A stretch of DNA of 5,250 nt from assembly GCA_937916405.1 (NCBI GenBank), contig CALFUF010000186.1, forward strand, positions 1-5,250, in the 5' to 3' direction. Positions 1 through 5,250 of this stretch are shown here, one piece after another (within the stretch, counting starts at the first letter, position 1; every line of letters starts with the position of its first letter). The stretch comes from an uncultured Prevotella sp. (GTDB lineage: Bacteria; Bacteroidota; Bacteroidia; Bacteroidales; Bacteroidaceae). Position numbers and translations under genes: made by a program. The notes below the pieces were generated by a model, which did not search any database, was not told the DNA's origin, and saw nothing but the letters and a program-made list of their open reading frames with translations.

Positions 1-160
1 TCAATAACTCCATCACAATAGTAATGATAAATTCTATCTGGGAATCTCCTATTGCCGTTCCTTGTTCCAAGAGTCCCGTCTCGAAAACCAAGACGATGAG
101 TGCCGTAAGGACCAAAGCCCATACAAATACACACATTAATATATTACGTGTCTGTTTCAT
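1..160 (-). CDS. Small membrane protein, N-terminal 53 residues (gene continues past the window)
   Basis: This frame starts at an ATG at 158-160 and stays open to the window edge, giving 53 residues without a stop. The N-terminus is short and positive (MKQTRN), followed by a hydrophobic stretch at about residues 7-26 that should span the inner membrane. A polar loop follows, then a second hydrophobic segment begins near residue 43. It starts 11 nt after the recR stop, with AGAAG just before the ATG, so it is probably the third gene of the engB-recR operon. I do not recognise a family with a known function. The next upstream ATG, at 166-168, hits a stop after three codons, which supports the start chosen. 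The missing C-terminus prevents a better call. Confidence 0.7.
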   Translation of the reverse strand, partial: MKQTRNILMCVFVWALVLTALIVLVFETGLLEQGTAIGDSQIEFIITIVMELL

Positions 161-171
161 CTTCTCATGCT

Positions 172-786
172 TTATTTCCCCTCAAAAGGTGTTCTATTAA
201 GGATAGAGCGACCTAGTGTCACCTCATCCGCATATTCCAACTCATCACCGACAGCGATTCCTCGTGCGATGACACTTAACTTCACGTCATAGGAGGCGAG
301 CTTACGGAAGATATAGAAATTGGTGGTATCCCCCTCCATCGTCGAGCTAAGGGCGAGTATCACTTCCTTGATATCCTCATTGGCAACCCTCTCCACCAGA
401 GAGTCAATCTCCAAGTCGGCAGGTCCTATCCCGTCCATGGGTGAGATAACTCCACCCAACACATGATATAGTCCGGTATACTGTTGCGTATTCTCCACCG
501 CCATCACATCCTGGATATTCTCCACCACGCAAATGGTTGATGCGTCACGATGATGATCCGCACAGATCGGACACATATCAGAATCGCTGATATTATGGCA
601 GCGACGACAGTAGTGCACCTCCTGTTTCATTTTGGCTATCGCCTCTACAAAAGACTGCACCTCCTCGGGAGTCTGCCGCAGTTGGTAAAGAACCAGTCGT
701 AAGGCGGTCTTCCTTCCGATGCCTGGCAGTCGGGAGAACTCCTGTACAGCCTTTTCCAGTAACTGTGATGGATATTGTTGTATCAT
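172..786 (-). CDS. recR: Recombination mediator protein RecR
   Basis: RecR works with RecF and RecO to load RecA onto SSB-coated single-stranded DNA during gap repair; it forms a ring that clamps DNA. The 204 residues match the usual family length of about 200. The domains appear in the expected order: a helix-hairpin-helix around residues 19-36 (LPGIGRKTALRL), a four-cysteine zinc finger (C60, C63, C72, C75), a Toprim domain from about 83 to 175 (ICVVEN, then HVLGGVISPMDGIGP), and the conserved C-terminal segment IARGIAVGDELEYAD at 173-187. The ATG at 784-786 is separated from the engB stop by one base, and the sequence AAGGG inside the end of engB could serve as a ribosome binding site. Translation is therefore probably coupled to engB. 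No defects are visible. Confidence 0.97.
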   Translation of the reverse strand: MIQQYPSQLLEKAVQEFSRLPGIGRKTALRLVLYQLRQTPEEVQSFVEAIAKMKQEVHYCRRCHNISDSDMCPICADHHRDASTICVVENIQDVMAVENTQQYTGLYHVLGGVISPMDGIGPADLEIDSLVERVANEDIKEVILALSSTMEGDTTNFYIFRKLASYDVKLSVIARGIAVGDELEYADEVTLGRSILNRTPFEGK

Positions 787-787
787 T

Positions 788-1390
788 TCAACCCTTCAAA
801 TCTTTATTGATTTGTCCGATATAGTCAAGAACCTCGTCCCTACCCTGTTTCTTCTCGGCAGATGTCAGGAACATCGGAGGCAGCTCCTCCCACGTCTCTA
901 ACAGTTTCTTCTTATAAGTCTCCACACTCTGGTTTGCTTTGTTTGCCGACAACTTATCCGCTTTGGTAAAGACGATGGCGAAAGGGACACTTGACTGACC
1001 GAGCCAGTCGATGAACTCCAAGTCTATCTGTTGGGGCTCTAAACGGATATCCACCAACACAAAGACATTCACCAGCTGCTCCCGCTGCAGGATATAGCCC
1101 CGGATCATCTGGTCGAGCCGTGCCACCTCCTTCTTTGACCGTTTGGCGAAGCCATAACCTGGGAGGTCTACCAGATACCACTCCCTATTAATAATAAAAT
1201 GGTTTATCAGTAAGGTCTTACCTGGAGTCGCTGAAGTTTTGGCAAGTTTCTTATTGTTGGTCAGCATATTAATCAAACTCGACTTCCCCACATTAGAACG
1301 TCCTATAAAGGCATATTCGGGTTTTGTGTCCTTAGGACACATGCTTACCATCGGGGCACTCAGGGTAAATTCAGCAGTCTTAATATCCAT
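788..1390 (-). CDS. engB: Ribosome biogenesis GTP-binding protein EngB (YihA/YsxC)
   Basis: EngB is a small TrmE-Era-EngA-EngB class GTPase that acts in the cytoplasm on late assembly of the large ribosomal subunit; it is essential in several bacteria. The 200 residues cover one complete G domain. The GTPase motifs are visible in order: G1 GRSNVGKSS (30-38), G2 around T55 in SATPGKT, G3 DLPGYG (75-80), G4 TKAD (142-145) and G5 TSAEK (176-180). The DLPGYGFAK stretch after G3 is characteristic of EngB. The gene is the first of a minus-strand operon with recR and follows a Bacteroidetes-type promoter, with a leader of only about 15-20 nt. Only a weak purine stretch (AGAAAAGA) precedes the ATG. 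Confidence 0.96.
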   Translation of the reverse strand: MDIKTAEFTLSAPMVSMCPKDTKPEYAFIGRSNVGKSSLINMLTNNKKLAKTSATPGKTLLINHFIINREWYLVDLPGYGFAKRSKKEVARLDQMIRGYILQREQLVNVFVLVDIRLEPQQIDLEFIDWLGQSSVPFAIVFTKADKLSANKANQSVETYKKKLLETWEELPPMFLTSAEKKQGRDEVLDYIGQINKDLKG

Positions 1391-1412
1391 TCTTTTCTAT
1401 CTTTATCATTTG

Positions 1413-1444
1413 CAAAGGTACGATTAAGTGAGAAGAAAACCAAA
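1413..1444 (-). promoter_or_regulatory. Bacteroidetes-type promoter of the engB-recR operon
   Basis: Read on the minus strand, a TTTG (1441-1444) is followed after 20 bases by TACCTTTG (1413-1420). This fits the Bacteroidetes primary sigma consensus of a -33 TTTG and a -7 TAnnTTTG. Transcription should begin near 1406-1409, leaving a leader of roughly 15-20 nt before the engB ATG at 1390. It is the best-matching promoter for this operon and lies in the 146-base gap between engB and the peptidase gene. The rest of that gap shows nothing else convincing. Confidence 0.8.
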
Positions 1445-1536
1445 AGAATTTTGAGTTTTTCTTTTCTTTGTCTTTCTCGTATTCATGCATTCATTTGTTT
1501 CTTTCCAAGATGTAATTCTGTTTGCAGAAAAACATT

Positions 1537-3555
1537 TCACCAGATTTCGATACGCTGATCAGGAGCCTTGTACAGCTTGCCGCTCTCGGTTTGGAACGCG
1601 TCGTAGAAGGCATCCATCAGGTAGACGTTTCCATTGACACGCAGACAGGGAGCGGAGTGCACGTCCTTCAAGTATTTCTTCCAGCCTTTCTCGCTCATCT
1701 TCGCCATCCAGGCATACCCAAAGGCACGGAAAAACTCACGGCACAGGCGTTGGAATTCAGCACCCTCGCTGATGCCCTTCTCCTTCAGCCGCTTCAGATA
1801 AGTGTCGTAGCTGATATAGAGTCCTCCCAAGTCGGCAATGTTCTCTGCCAGTGTATTCTTCCCGTCACACTGATAGCCGGGTCCGTAGGTAAAGGCATTG
1901 AAGTTGTCTATCATCTTCTTCTGAAGTGCTTCGAACTGTTGTTTGTCTTGTGCCGTCCACCAGTTTTCCTTCTTTCCATCCTTACTATATAAAGAGCCAT
2001 CACTGTCGAATCCATGGGTCATCTCATGTCCGATAGTGCTGGCCCCCAGTACGGCGTAGTTATAAGCATCGCTCTTGGTGGGGTCGTAGATGGGTGCTAC
2101 GAGGTTGATAGCCAGGATAAACGCTGAGTTACTTTCAGGCGAGTAGAAGGCATTGGCAGTGTATGAGGATGAATAGATTTCGTTGGCATAGAACTGTTCC
2201 GCCAGACTCTTCTGCCCCTTCTTATTACGGATGATAGCGGTTCGCTGCTTGAACAGGTCGCAGATGTCGAGATAGGTCGTCGACGTAGCCTTGTCGGTCT
2301 GTGGCACCTGCACCTCCCAGTCTGCACGTTTTGTGTCGTCATCAGGCCAGCCAACGTATATCTGCATTGCCTCCAGTTTCTCGATGGCTTTCTGTTTGGT
2401 GGCTTCGCTCATCCACTCGCGGGAGTTGATGCGCTCCTTGAAGGTAGTACGAAACTCCTCGCACATCTTCGTCACTGCGTCGCGGTTGGCGACAGGGATA
2501 GTCTTGTTATATAGTCCGCTAAGGCGGATGCTAACCGGACTGAATGGGTAATTTACCAGATTCGTCAGCACTTCAGTGACCCCTATACCTTCCACCATGT
2601 CGTCCTGATAGTCTGCCGGGGCTACCATGAAGAGGTAGTCACGATTGATGATGTTATACTTGCTGAACCACTTCAACTCGTCGAGTGTCAATTTGTCCAG
2701 GTAGTTGCCTACAGCAATAAATTTCTTGTCGGCACTTATCTTTTCAGTGTCTTCGAGTTGGAGAGCATTCAGAATAGCTGCCATGGAGTTGGTACTGCCA
2801 GCACGACGTGCCAACGTGTTCAGATTGAAGAGTTCTTTACGCGACATGGTGTAGCGGTGCGTATTTCCCGACAGGCGATTTTTTATTATTTTCTCTTTGA
2901 CGAGCATGTCCTTCCAGTCCTTTATCACGTTCATCACCTTCACCGTGTCCTCCTCGGTCATGCCGGCGTATGCCATGAGTGTCTTACCCGTGGCAGAAAA
3001 CTCCTGCAGCGATTCAGGGAAATCTAAAGAGACATTGACAGTACGCAACTGGTTATCGCACAATAGGCTTACAGGGATCGTATAGCCCTCGTTGATGAAC
3101 TGTGCCATCAATGTCCACATATTCTCCTTCGTATCCACAGCGTCTACCTGGTCGAGTTTAGCCTTCAGCACTTTCTGGTCATTCTCGAAGCCCGTCTTAT
3201 GGTATGTGTCGCACAGACGTCTCATCACATCATCCTTAGTGTCGGGACCGCAGACAGTACAGATGAATTGCTTCATGTACTCTTCCTGTGTGCTCATGGT
3301 GCCGATCCATCTCTGATCTTGCTTCAACGAATTGTTTTCCAGCCATTTACCTACGGCATACTCATAGAAGTCATCGCCCACATAGACATTCTGGTTGATG
3401 TACTCGGCAAAGTCGGTTTGCTCCACGATGTTCATACCTCCGTCGTCTTGTCCATTGGTGTCAGTGATGTCGTCTTCTCTTGCACACGAGGTTACCAACA
3501 GACCGCTAATCAGAATAGCGGTTAATATCCATAGATTCTTTTTTCTCAAGGTCAT
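1537..3555 (-). CDS. M13 family zinc metallopeptidase, lipoprotein (neprilysin/PepO-like)
   Basis: The 672 residues match the M13 family (neprilysin, PepO), which cleaves oligopeptides on the amino side of hydrophobic residues. Seen in the sequence: a lipoprotein signal (MTLRKKN, hydrophobic 8-22, lipobox VTSC with C24), an Asp/Gly-rich linker, a long helical M13 N-domain at roughly 60-430, and the catalytic domain at about 460-672. Substrate-binding N468-A469 (NAFY), zinc motif HEMTH (510-514), ENIAD with zinc ligand E571 and D575, H633 and R639 in HSAPCLRVNG, and a C-terminal tryptophan are all present. Their spacings agree with neprilysin. I start at 3553-3555 rather than the in-frame upstream ATG at 3613-3615, because the later start gives a clean signal peptide and the longer version would run through the -7 promoter box. 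The acidic residues after the cysteine (AREDD) may direct it to the cell surface. It appears monocistronic. The natural substrate is unknown. Confidence 0.93.
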   Translation of the reverse strand: MTLRKKNLWILTAILISGLLVTSCAREDDITDTNGQDDGGMNIVEQTDFAEYINQNVYVGDDFYEYAVGKWLENNSLKQDQRWIGTMSTQEEYMKQFICTVCGPDTKDDVMRRLCDTYHKTGFENDQKVLKAKLDQVDAVDTKENMWTLMAQFINEGYTIPVSLLCDNQLRTVNVSLDFPESLQEFSATGKTLMAYAGMTEEDTVKVMNVIKDWKDMLVKEKIIKNRLSGNTHRYTMSRKELFNLNTLARRAGSTNSMAAILNALQLEDTEKISADKKFIAVGNYLDKLTLDELKWFSKYNIINRDYLFMVAPADYQDDMVEGIGVTEVLTNLVNYPFSPVSIRLSGLYNKTIPVANRDAVTKMCEEFRTTFKERINSREWMSEATKQKAIEKLEAMQIYVGWPDDDTKRADWEVQVPQTDKATSTTYLDICDLFKQRTAIIRNKKGQKSLAEQFYANEIYSSSYTANAFYSPESNSAFILAINLVAPIYDPTKSDAYNYAVLGASTIGHEMTHGFDSDGSLYSKDGKKENWWTAQDKQQFEALQKKMIDNFNAFTYGPGYQCDGKNTLAENIADLGGLYISYDTYLKRLKEKGISEGAEFQRLCREFFRAFGYAWMAKMSEKGWKKYLKDVHSAPCLRVNGNVYLMDAFYDAFQTESGKLYKAPDQRIEIW

Positions 3556-3581
3556 ATCTGACAGTGTATTGTTACGAGCTG

Positions 3582-3589
3582 CAAAATTA
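3582..3589 (-). promoter_or_regulatory. Probable -7 promoter box of the M13 peptidase gene
   Basis: On the minus strand this reads TAATTTTG, an exact TAnnTTTG match, and GCA follows it. It would place the transcript start near 3575, about 20 nt before the ATG at 3555, the same leader length as for the other two genes here with promoters. No good TTTG is found 19-21 bases upstream (the region reads TGGG), so the upstream half is weak. It supports the shorter start of the peptidase, since the box would otherwise be inside the coding sequence. Confidence 0.55.
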
Positions 3590-3715
3590 CAAAAAAGATT
3601 CAACTTCCCACGCACTTATTGGCGAAAAAAGCAGAAAGAGTACCGAACTTCACAAGAAAACAGAGATTTGGCTATCATACGGCTGTCAGAGTAACGACAC
3701 GAGAAAATCGGGGAT

Positions 3716-3734
3716 TCTCAGTGATCCACTGAGA
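3716..3734. repeat. Palindrome inside the left end of element A
   Basis: TCTCAGTG (3716-3723), a 3-base ATC spacer, and CACTGAGA (3727-3734) make an 8-bp perfect hairpin. It lies within the longer 16-bp inverted repeat that pairs with 3790-3805, so two alternative foldings compete. Element B has lost this palindrome at the equivalent place (it reads TTATTGATCCACTTTCG). It may be a recognition structure for a transposase, or a hairpin in a transcript read through the element. Confidence 0.6.
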
Positions 3735-3743
3735 TTATTACCA

Positions 3744-3775
3744 CAAAGGTACGACTTTTCTTTCAATAGAAAAAA
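3744..3775 (-). promoter_or_regulatory. Promoter-like site carried by element A, facing the peptidase gene
   Basis: On the minus strand TACCTTTG (3744-3751) is an exact TAnnTTTG, with TTTT (3772-3775) 20 bases upstream in place of the ideal TTTG. Seven of its eight bases would be expected only rarely by chance in such a short element, and the -7 box is identical to that of the engB promoter. It would start a transcript near 3738, giving the peptidase mRNA an extra leader of about 180 nt. In the proposed parent element it would instead have driven the transposase gene. Confidence 0.45.
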
Positions 3776-3843
3776 TATTTGGACAGGAAAGTGGATCACT
3801 GAGAACCGTCCACGTTTTTTGACTCGCTTTTTTTATTTTTTTC

Positions 3844-3874
3844 TTTGTAGAGTAAGATTAAATTATTATCTTTG
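3844..3874 (+). promoter_or_regulatory. Bacteroidetes-type promoter of the mntA-like antitoxin gene
   Basis: TTTG (3844-3847), a 19-base gap and TATCTTTG (3867-3874) match the Bacteroidetes promoter consensus. The predicted transcript start near 3880 leaves about 20 nt before the ATG at 3902. It sits just outside the right end of element A, in a T-rich stretch. Because the -7 box overlaps the more upstream in-frame ATG at 3872, it rules that start out. Confidence 0.75.
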
Positions 3875-3901
3875 CCTGCGGAAACTATTAATGTCAACAA
3901 T

Positions 3902-4201
3902 ATGAGTACACAGGCAATGACACAACAAATAGCCGAATACTTCAAGACACAACCCGTCGTGAAGGCTTGGCTTTTCGGTTCCTTCGCCAGAGGTGAGGAA
4001 ACTGCAGATTCTGATGTGGACATACTTGTTGAGTATGAAAAGGGAGCACGCATTTCCCTGCTTACCATCTCGCACATGATGGGCGAGTTGGAGAAAAGCA
4101 CAGGTCGACGTATTGACTTGATAGAAGACGGCTGCTTGCTGCCTTTTGCCGTAGAATCAGCCAATCGTGACAAAAAATTAATCTATGAGAGAAGAGGTTA
4201 G
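3902..4201 (+). CDS. mntA: MntA-like minimal nucleotidyltransferase antitoxin (type VII TA)
   Basis: This 99-residue protein is a complete minimal nucleotidyltransferase domain. In type VII systems MntA neutralises the HEPN ribonuclease HepT by adding AMP to a tyrosine of the toxin. The active-site signature GSX10DXD is exact: G26-S27 in LFGSFARGEE, then D38 and D40 in SDVDILVEY; the probable third acidic residue is D72 in RIDLIEDG. The ATG at 3902 is chosen over 3872 because the promoter -7 box covers the earlier one. The 3' end overlaps the start of the hepT-like gene by 17 nt, the usual layout of such pairs. No damage is visible, so the antitoxin should still be made although its partner is broken. 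The gene symbol reflects family resemblance, not a proven orthologue. Confidence 0.88.
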   Translation: MSTQAMTQQIAEYFKTQPVVKAWLFGSFARGEETADSDVDILVEYEKGARISLLTISHMMGELEKSTGRRIDLIEDGCLLPFAVESANRDKKLIYERRG

Positions 4202-4428
4202 AGATATTGAACGGCTTAATCACATGATTGAAGCCATTGATGTGAGCCCATCTTTTTCGTGACACTCATCCTGTGTTGAACTGGGCAGATATAGAGCGAA
4301 TGCGCCACGTCCTAGTGCATGGTTATTATAAGATCCGCCCCGACCAATTATGGGAAACCATTATCACGGACATTCCTGCGATAAAGCCAATTATTGAGCA
4401 GTTGATTTTGGAAGAAAAGTCAAAATAA
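4185..4428 (+). pseudogene. hepT: HepT-like HEPN toxin gene, internally deleted and frameshifted
   Basis: HepT toxins are HEPN-domain ribonucleases. The head starts with ATG at 4185-4187 and gives 25 residues (MREEVRDIERLNHMIEAIDV, then five unrelated ones) before a TGA at 4260-4262. The tail is open in another frame from 4246 to a TAA at 4426-4428, with 55 clear C-terminal family residues from DTHPVLNWADIERM. The tail retains the catalytic and modification motif RX4HXY as RHVLVHGY (4303-4326). From memory of the family, about 35-50 codons that normally lie between the two parts (the second helix and the IGEA-type helix) are absent, and the join changes the frame. A full toxin cannot be made. 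A sequencing error alone would not explain the missing stretch. The stop lies only 16 nt before element B. Confidence 0.85.
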
Positions 4429-4444
4429 AGATAATTTATTTAAT

Positions 4445-4607
4445 AGAAAATCGGGGACTTATTGATCCACTTTCGCCCTGTAGATTACTCCGTAACTGAC
4501 TCCCGTGATTCGGGAGATTTGTCTGATATTTGCTCCATATTCATATAATAATTTAACTACAAAATATTTGGACAGGAAAGCGAATCAGTGAGAGTCCCCG
4601 ATTTTCT
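4445..4607. repeat. Short repeat element B (MITE-like, 163 bp)
   Basis: The ends are a 15-bp perfect inverted repeat: AGAAAATCGGGGACT at 4445-4459 and its complement at 4593-4607. Inside lie the further repeat parts shared with element A: TGATCCACT at the left (4463-4471) and AAAATATTTGGACAGGAAAG (4561-4580) at the right. The core differs from that of A and contains the tail of a coding sequence on the minus strand. It begins 16 bases after the hepT-like stop. No obvious target duplication flanks it. The region from its right end to the PIN gene stop (4608-4660) shows nothing recognisable. Confidence 0.8.
4459..4584 (-). pseudogene. Remnant of a helix-turn-helix protein, probably a transposase C-terminus
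   Basis: On the minus strand a frame runs from 4584 to a TAA at 4459-4461, 41 codons after an upstream stop at 4585-4587, with no ATG start. It reads FVVKLLYEYGANIRQ and continues SRITGVSYGVIYRAKVDQ before the stop. The part IRQISRITGVSYGVIYRA has the pattern of a DNA-binding helix-turn-helix (two helices around TGVS). Similar HTH ends occur in Bacteroidetes transposases and recombinases, but I cannot name the family. The stop codon overlaps the terminal inverted repeat, as expected if the gene filled the parent element. The first 6-10 codons come from the shared repeat and are probably not original coding sequence. A 6-bp hairpin (4500-4516) lies within it and is probably incidental. Confidence 0.6.
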
Positions 4608-4660
4608 GGTCTCTCTCGGTTTTAGTGTGGGTGGTGGTTTGCGAATAATGGAGGATGGGA

Positions 4661-5104
4661 TTACTGAGGTATCTTCCTTACCTTGGCGGGGCGCAGCACT
4701 TCAATGCCCTGCAAGAAACGGTAATCCTTGTAGTTGTTGGTCACAACGATATAGCATTTCTGCTTTTTTGCCAGGACGAACTGCACATTGTCCTCAATGT
4801 CAGCCCCAGTTTCCTTGAGAGCCGCATCGATGTCCTTGGCGGTAAAGTCGATGATGTTGAAACGGTGCTGCAGGTCGCGCACTACTTGGGTGATTTCCTC
4901 ATTAGACTTCTTCTTCTGATAGACCGAAATCAGTTGTGCCACGCTGAGCGAAGAGATGTAGAGCCGCTTGCCTGTCAGCGAAAACAGGTAACGCAGACAG
5001 TCGTCGTCCTTTTGGAACCTTGCATCGCCACTGTAGCCGCCAACCAGTACGTTGGTGTCTACAAAGATGTGATTGGGATTAAAAGAAAGGGCTTGTTTCG
5101 TCAT
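4661..5104 (-). CDS. PIN-domain protein, probable VapC-like toxin
   Basis: This 147-residue protein is a single PIN domain, a metal-dependent nuclease fold found in VapC toxins that cut tRNA or other RNA. Visible landmarks: D16 in IFVDTNVL, the SSLSVAQL helix at 51-58, the acidic cluster D102/E104/D105 in ADIEDNVQF, and VTNNYKDYRF at 121-130 with D127, followed by the closing strand IEVLRPAKV. At the position where many VapCs have a glutamate there is Q57; a widespread Bacteroidetes PIN subgroup also lacks this residue, so it need not mean loss of activity. The ATG at 5102-5104 follows the upstream partner gene by 3 nt, indicating a two-gene operon. No Shine-Dalgarno is evident, consistent with translational coupling. 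The frame is intact. Target RNA is unknown. Confidence 0.82.
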   Translation of the reverse strand: MTKQALSFNPNHIFVDTNVLVGGYSGDARFQKDDDCLRYLFSLTGKRLYISSLSVAQLISVYQKKKSNEEITQVVRDLQHRFNIIDFTAKDIDAALKETGADIEDNVQFVLAKKQKCYIVVTNNYKDYRFLQGIEVLRPAKVRKIPQ

Positions 5105-5107
5105 CGT

Positions 5108-5250
5108 TCAGAAAGCCAGATTGGGGAATTGTGCCTTTTCTTCTTCTGTGAGTTCGCTCACCTTGCCAGCCATCCAAACGCCGAGCAGAAAATCAACGAG
5201 TTCCTTACGCTTCAGTCCGTTCTTCTGGAGCAGCAGTTCGAGTACGCCCC
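5108..5250 (-). CDS. Probable antitoxin partner of the PIN protein, C-terminal 46 residues (start outside the window)
   Basis: Reading the minus strand from 5248, a frame stays open for 46 residues and ends with TGA at 5108-5110, 3 nt before the PIN gene ATG. The visible part begins GVLELLLQKNGLKRKELVDF, continues LLGVWMAGKV, and ends with a charged tail SELTEEEKAQFPNLAF. It looks helical with regularly spaced leucines, compatible with a small DNA-binding or dimerising antitoxin that wraps the toxin with its C-terminus. I do not recognise a named family. Its role is inferred from position upstream of and tightly linked to the PIN gene, the usual order for such pairs. Confidence 0.6.
   Translation of the reverse strand, partial: GVLELLLQKNGLKRKELVDFLLGVWMAGKVSELTEEEKAQFPNLAF

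Larger units (their letters stand above)
3702..3821. repeat. Short repeat element A (MITE-like, about 120 bp)
   Basis: The left end starts AGAAAATCGGGGATT (3702-3716) and runs into TTCTCAGTGATCCACT (3715-3730). The last 16 bases recur as a perfect inverted copy at 3790-3805. The outer right end (3809-3821, TCCACGTTTTTTG) is a degraded version of the inverse of the left tip. The stretch AAAATATTTGGACAGGAAAG at 3772-3791 is identical to 4561-4580 in element B, and both elements have the same orientation. There is no coding capacity. Size, terminal inverted repeats and a second copy with another core suggest a non-autonomous mobile element. No clear target duplication was found, so the exact borders are uncertain. 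Confidence 0.75.

Noticed and set aside
1380..1409. Nine-codon upstream frame overlapping the engB start (MIKIEKNGY)
   Set aside because: Its ATG falls at or before the predicted transcript start, so it is unlikely to be translated.
1516..1529. Small inverted repeat TTCTG/CAGAA just after the peptidase stop as a terminator
   Set aside because: Only 5 bp with two A/T pairs at the base and no proper U-tract behind it in the reading direction; too weak to call.
1522..1992. 156-codon plus-strand frame opposite the peptidase gene
   Set aside because: Composition is that of an antisense shadow of the M13 catalytic domain, with no promoter, ribosome site or recognisable motif.
3556..3615. Twenty extra N-terminal residues for the M13 peptidase
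   Set aside because: They would precede a perfect lipoprotein signal and overlap the TAATTTTG promoter box.
3872..3901. Ten extra N-terminal residues for the mntA-like protein
   Set aside because: The earlier ATG-equivalent region overlaps the -7 box TATCTTTG, so it would lie upstream of the predicted transcript start.
3702..4607. CRISPR array or integron-type cassette sites
   Set aside because: Only two repeats of unequal length, not regularly spaced, with transposon-like inverted ends; no integrase or cas gene is present.

Overview
The window looks like a chromosomal segment of a Bacteroidetes bacterium, most likely of the Prevotella group. Three things point there: at least three promoter-like sites of the Bacteroidetes type (TTTG, a gap of about 20, then TAnnTTTG) in front of genes, nearly absent Shine-Dalgarno sequences, and the character of the proteins (lipoprotein M13 peptidase, recR next to engB, Bacteroidetes-style PIN and NTase/HEPN toxin-antitoxin pairs). 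The species assignment is an inference.

Positions 1-1444 hold a tight minus-strand housekeeping operon, read from right to left: engB (ribosome-assembly GTPase), recR (recombination mediator, 1 nt after engB) and a small membrane protein cut off by the window edge. A near-consensus promoter sits 22 nt upstream of engB. Positions 1537-3555 hold one large minus-strand gene for an M13 (neprilysin/PepO-like) zinc metallopeptidase with a lipoprotein signal and all catalytic motifs.

Positions 3556-5250 are accessory DNA. Two related short repeat elements, A (3702-3821) and B (4445-4607), lie in the same orientation around a type VII toxin-antitoxin locus. The antitoxin nucleotidyltransferase gene (mntA-like) is intact and has its own promoter. 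The HEPN toxin gene (hepT-like) has lost its middle and is frameshifted. Elements A and B share both ends but have different cores. B keeps about 42 codons of a helix-turn-helix protein whose stop codon lies at the edge of the terminal repeat. A keeps a Bacteroidetes-type promoter pointing inward from the same end. The simplest reading is that both are internally deleted, non-autonomous relatives of one transposase-bearing element.

The right end carries a second toxin-antitoxin-like pair on the minus strand: a PIN-domain protein preceded, 3 nt upstream, by the end of a small partner gene cut by the window edge. The accessory part therefore looks like a small toxin-antitoxin island that has been hit by short mobile elements and is decaying.
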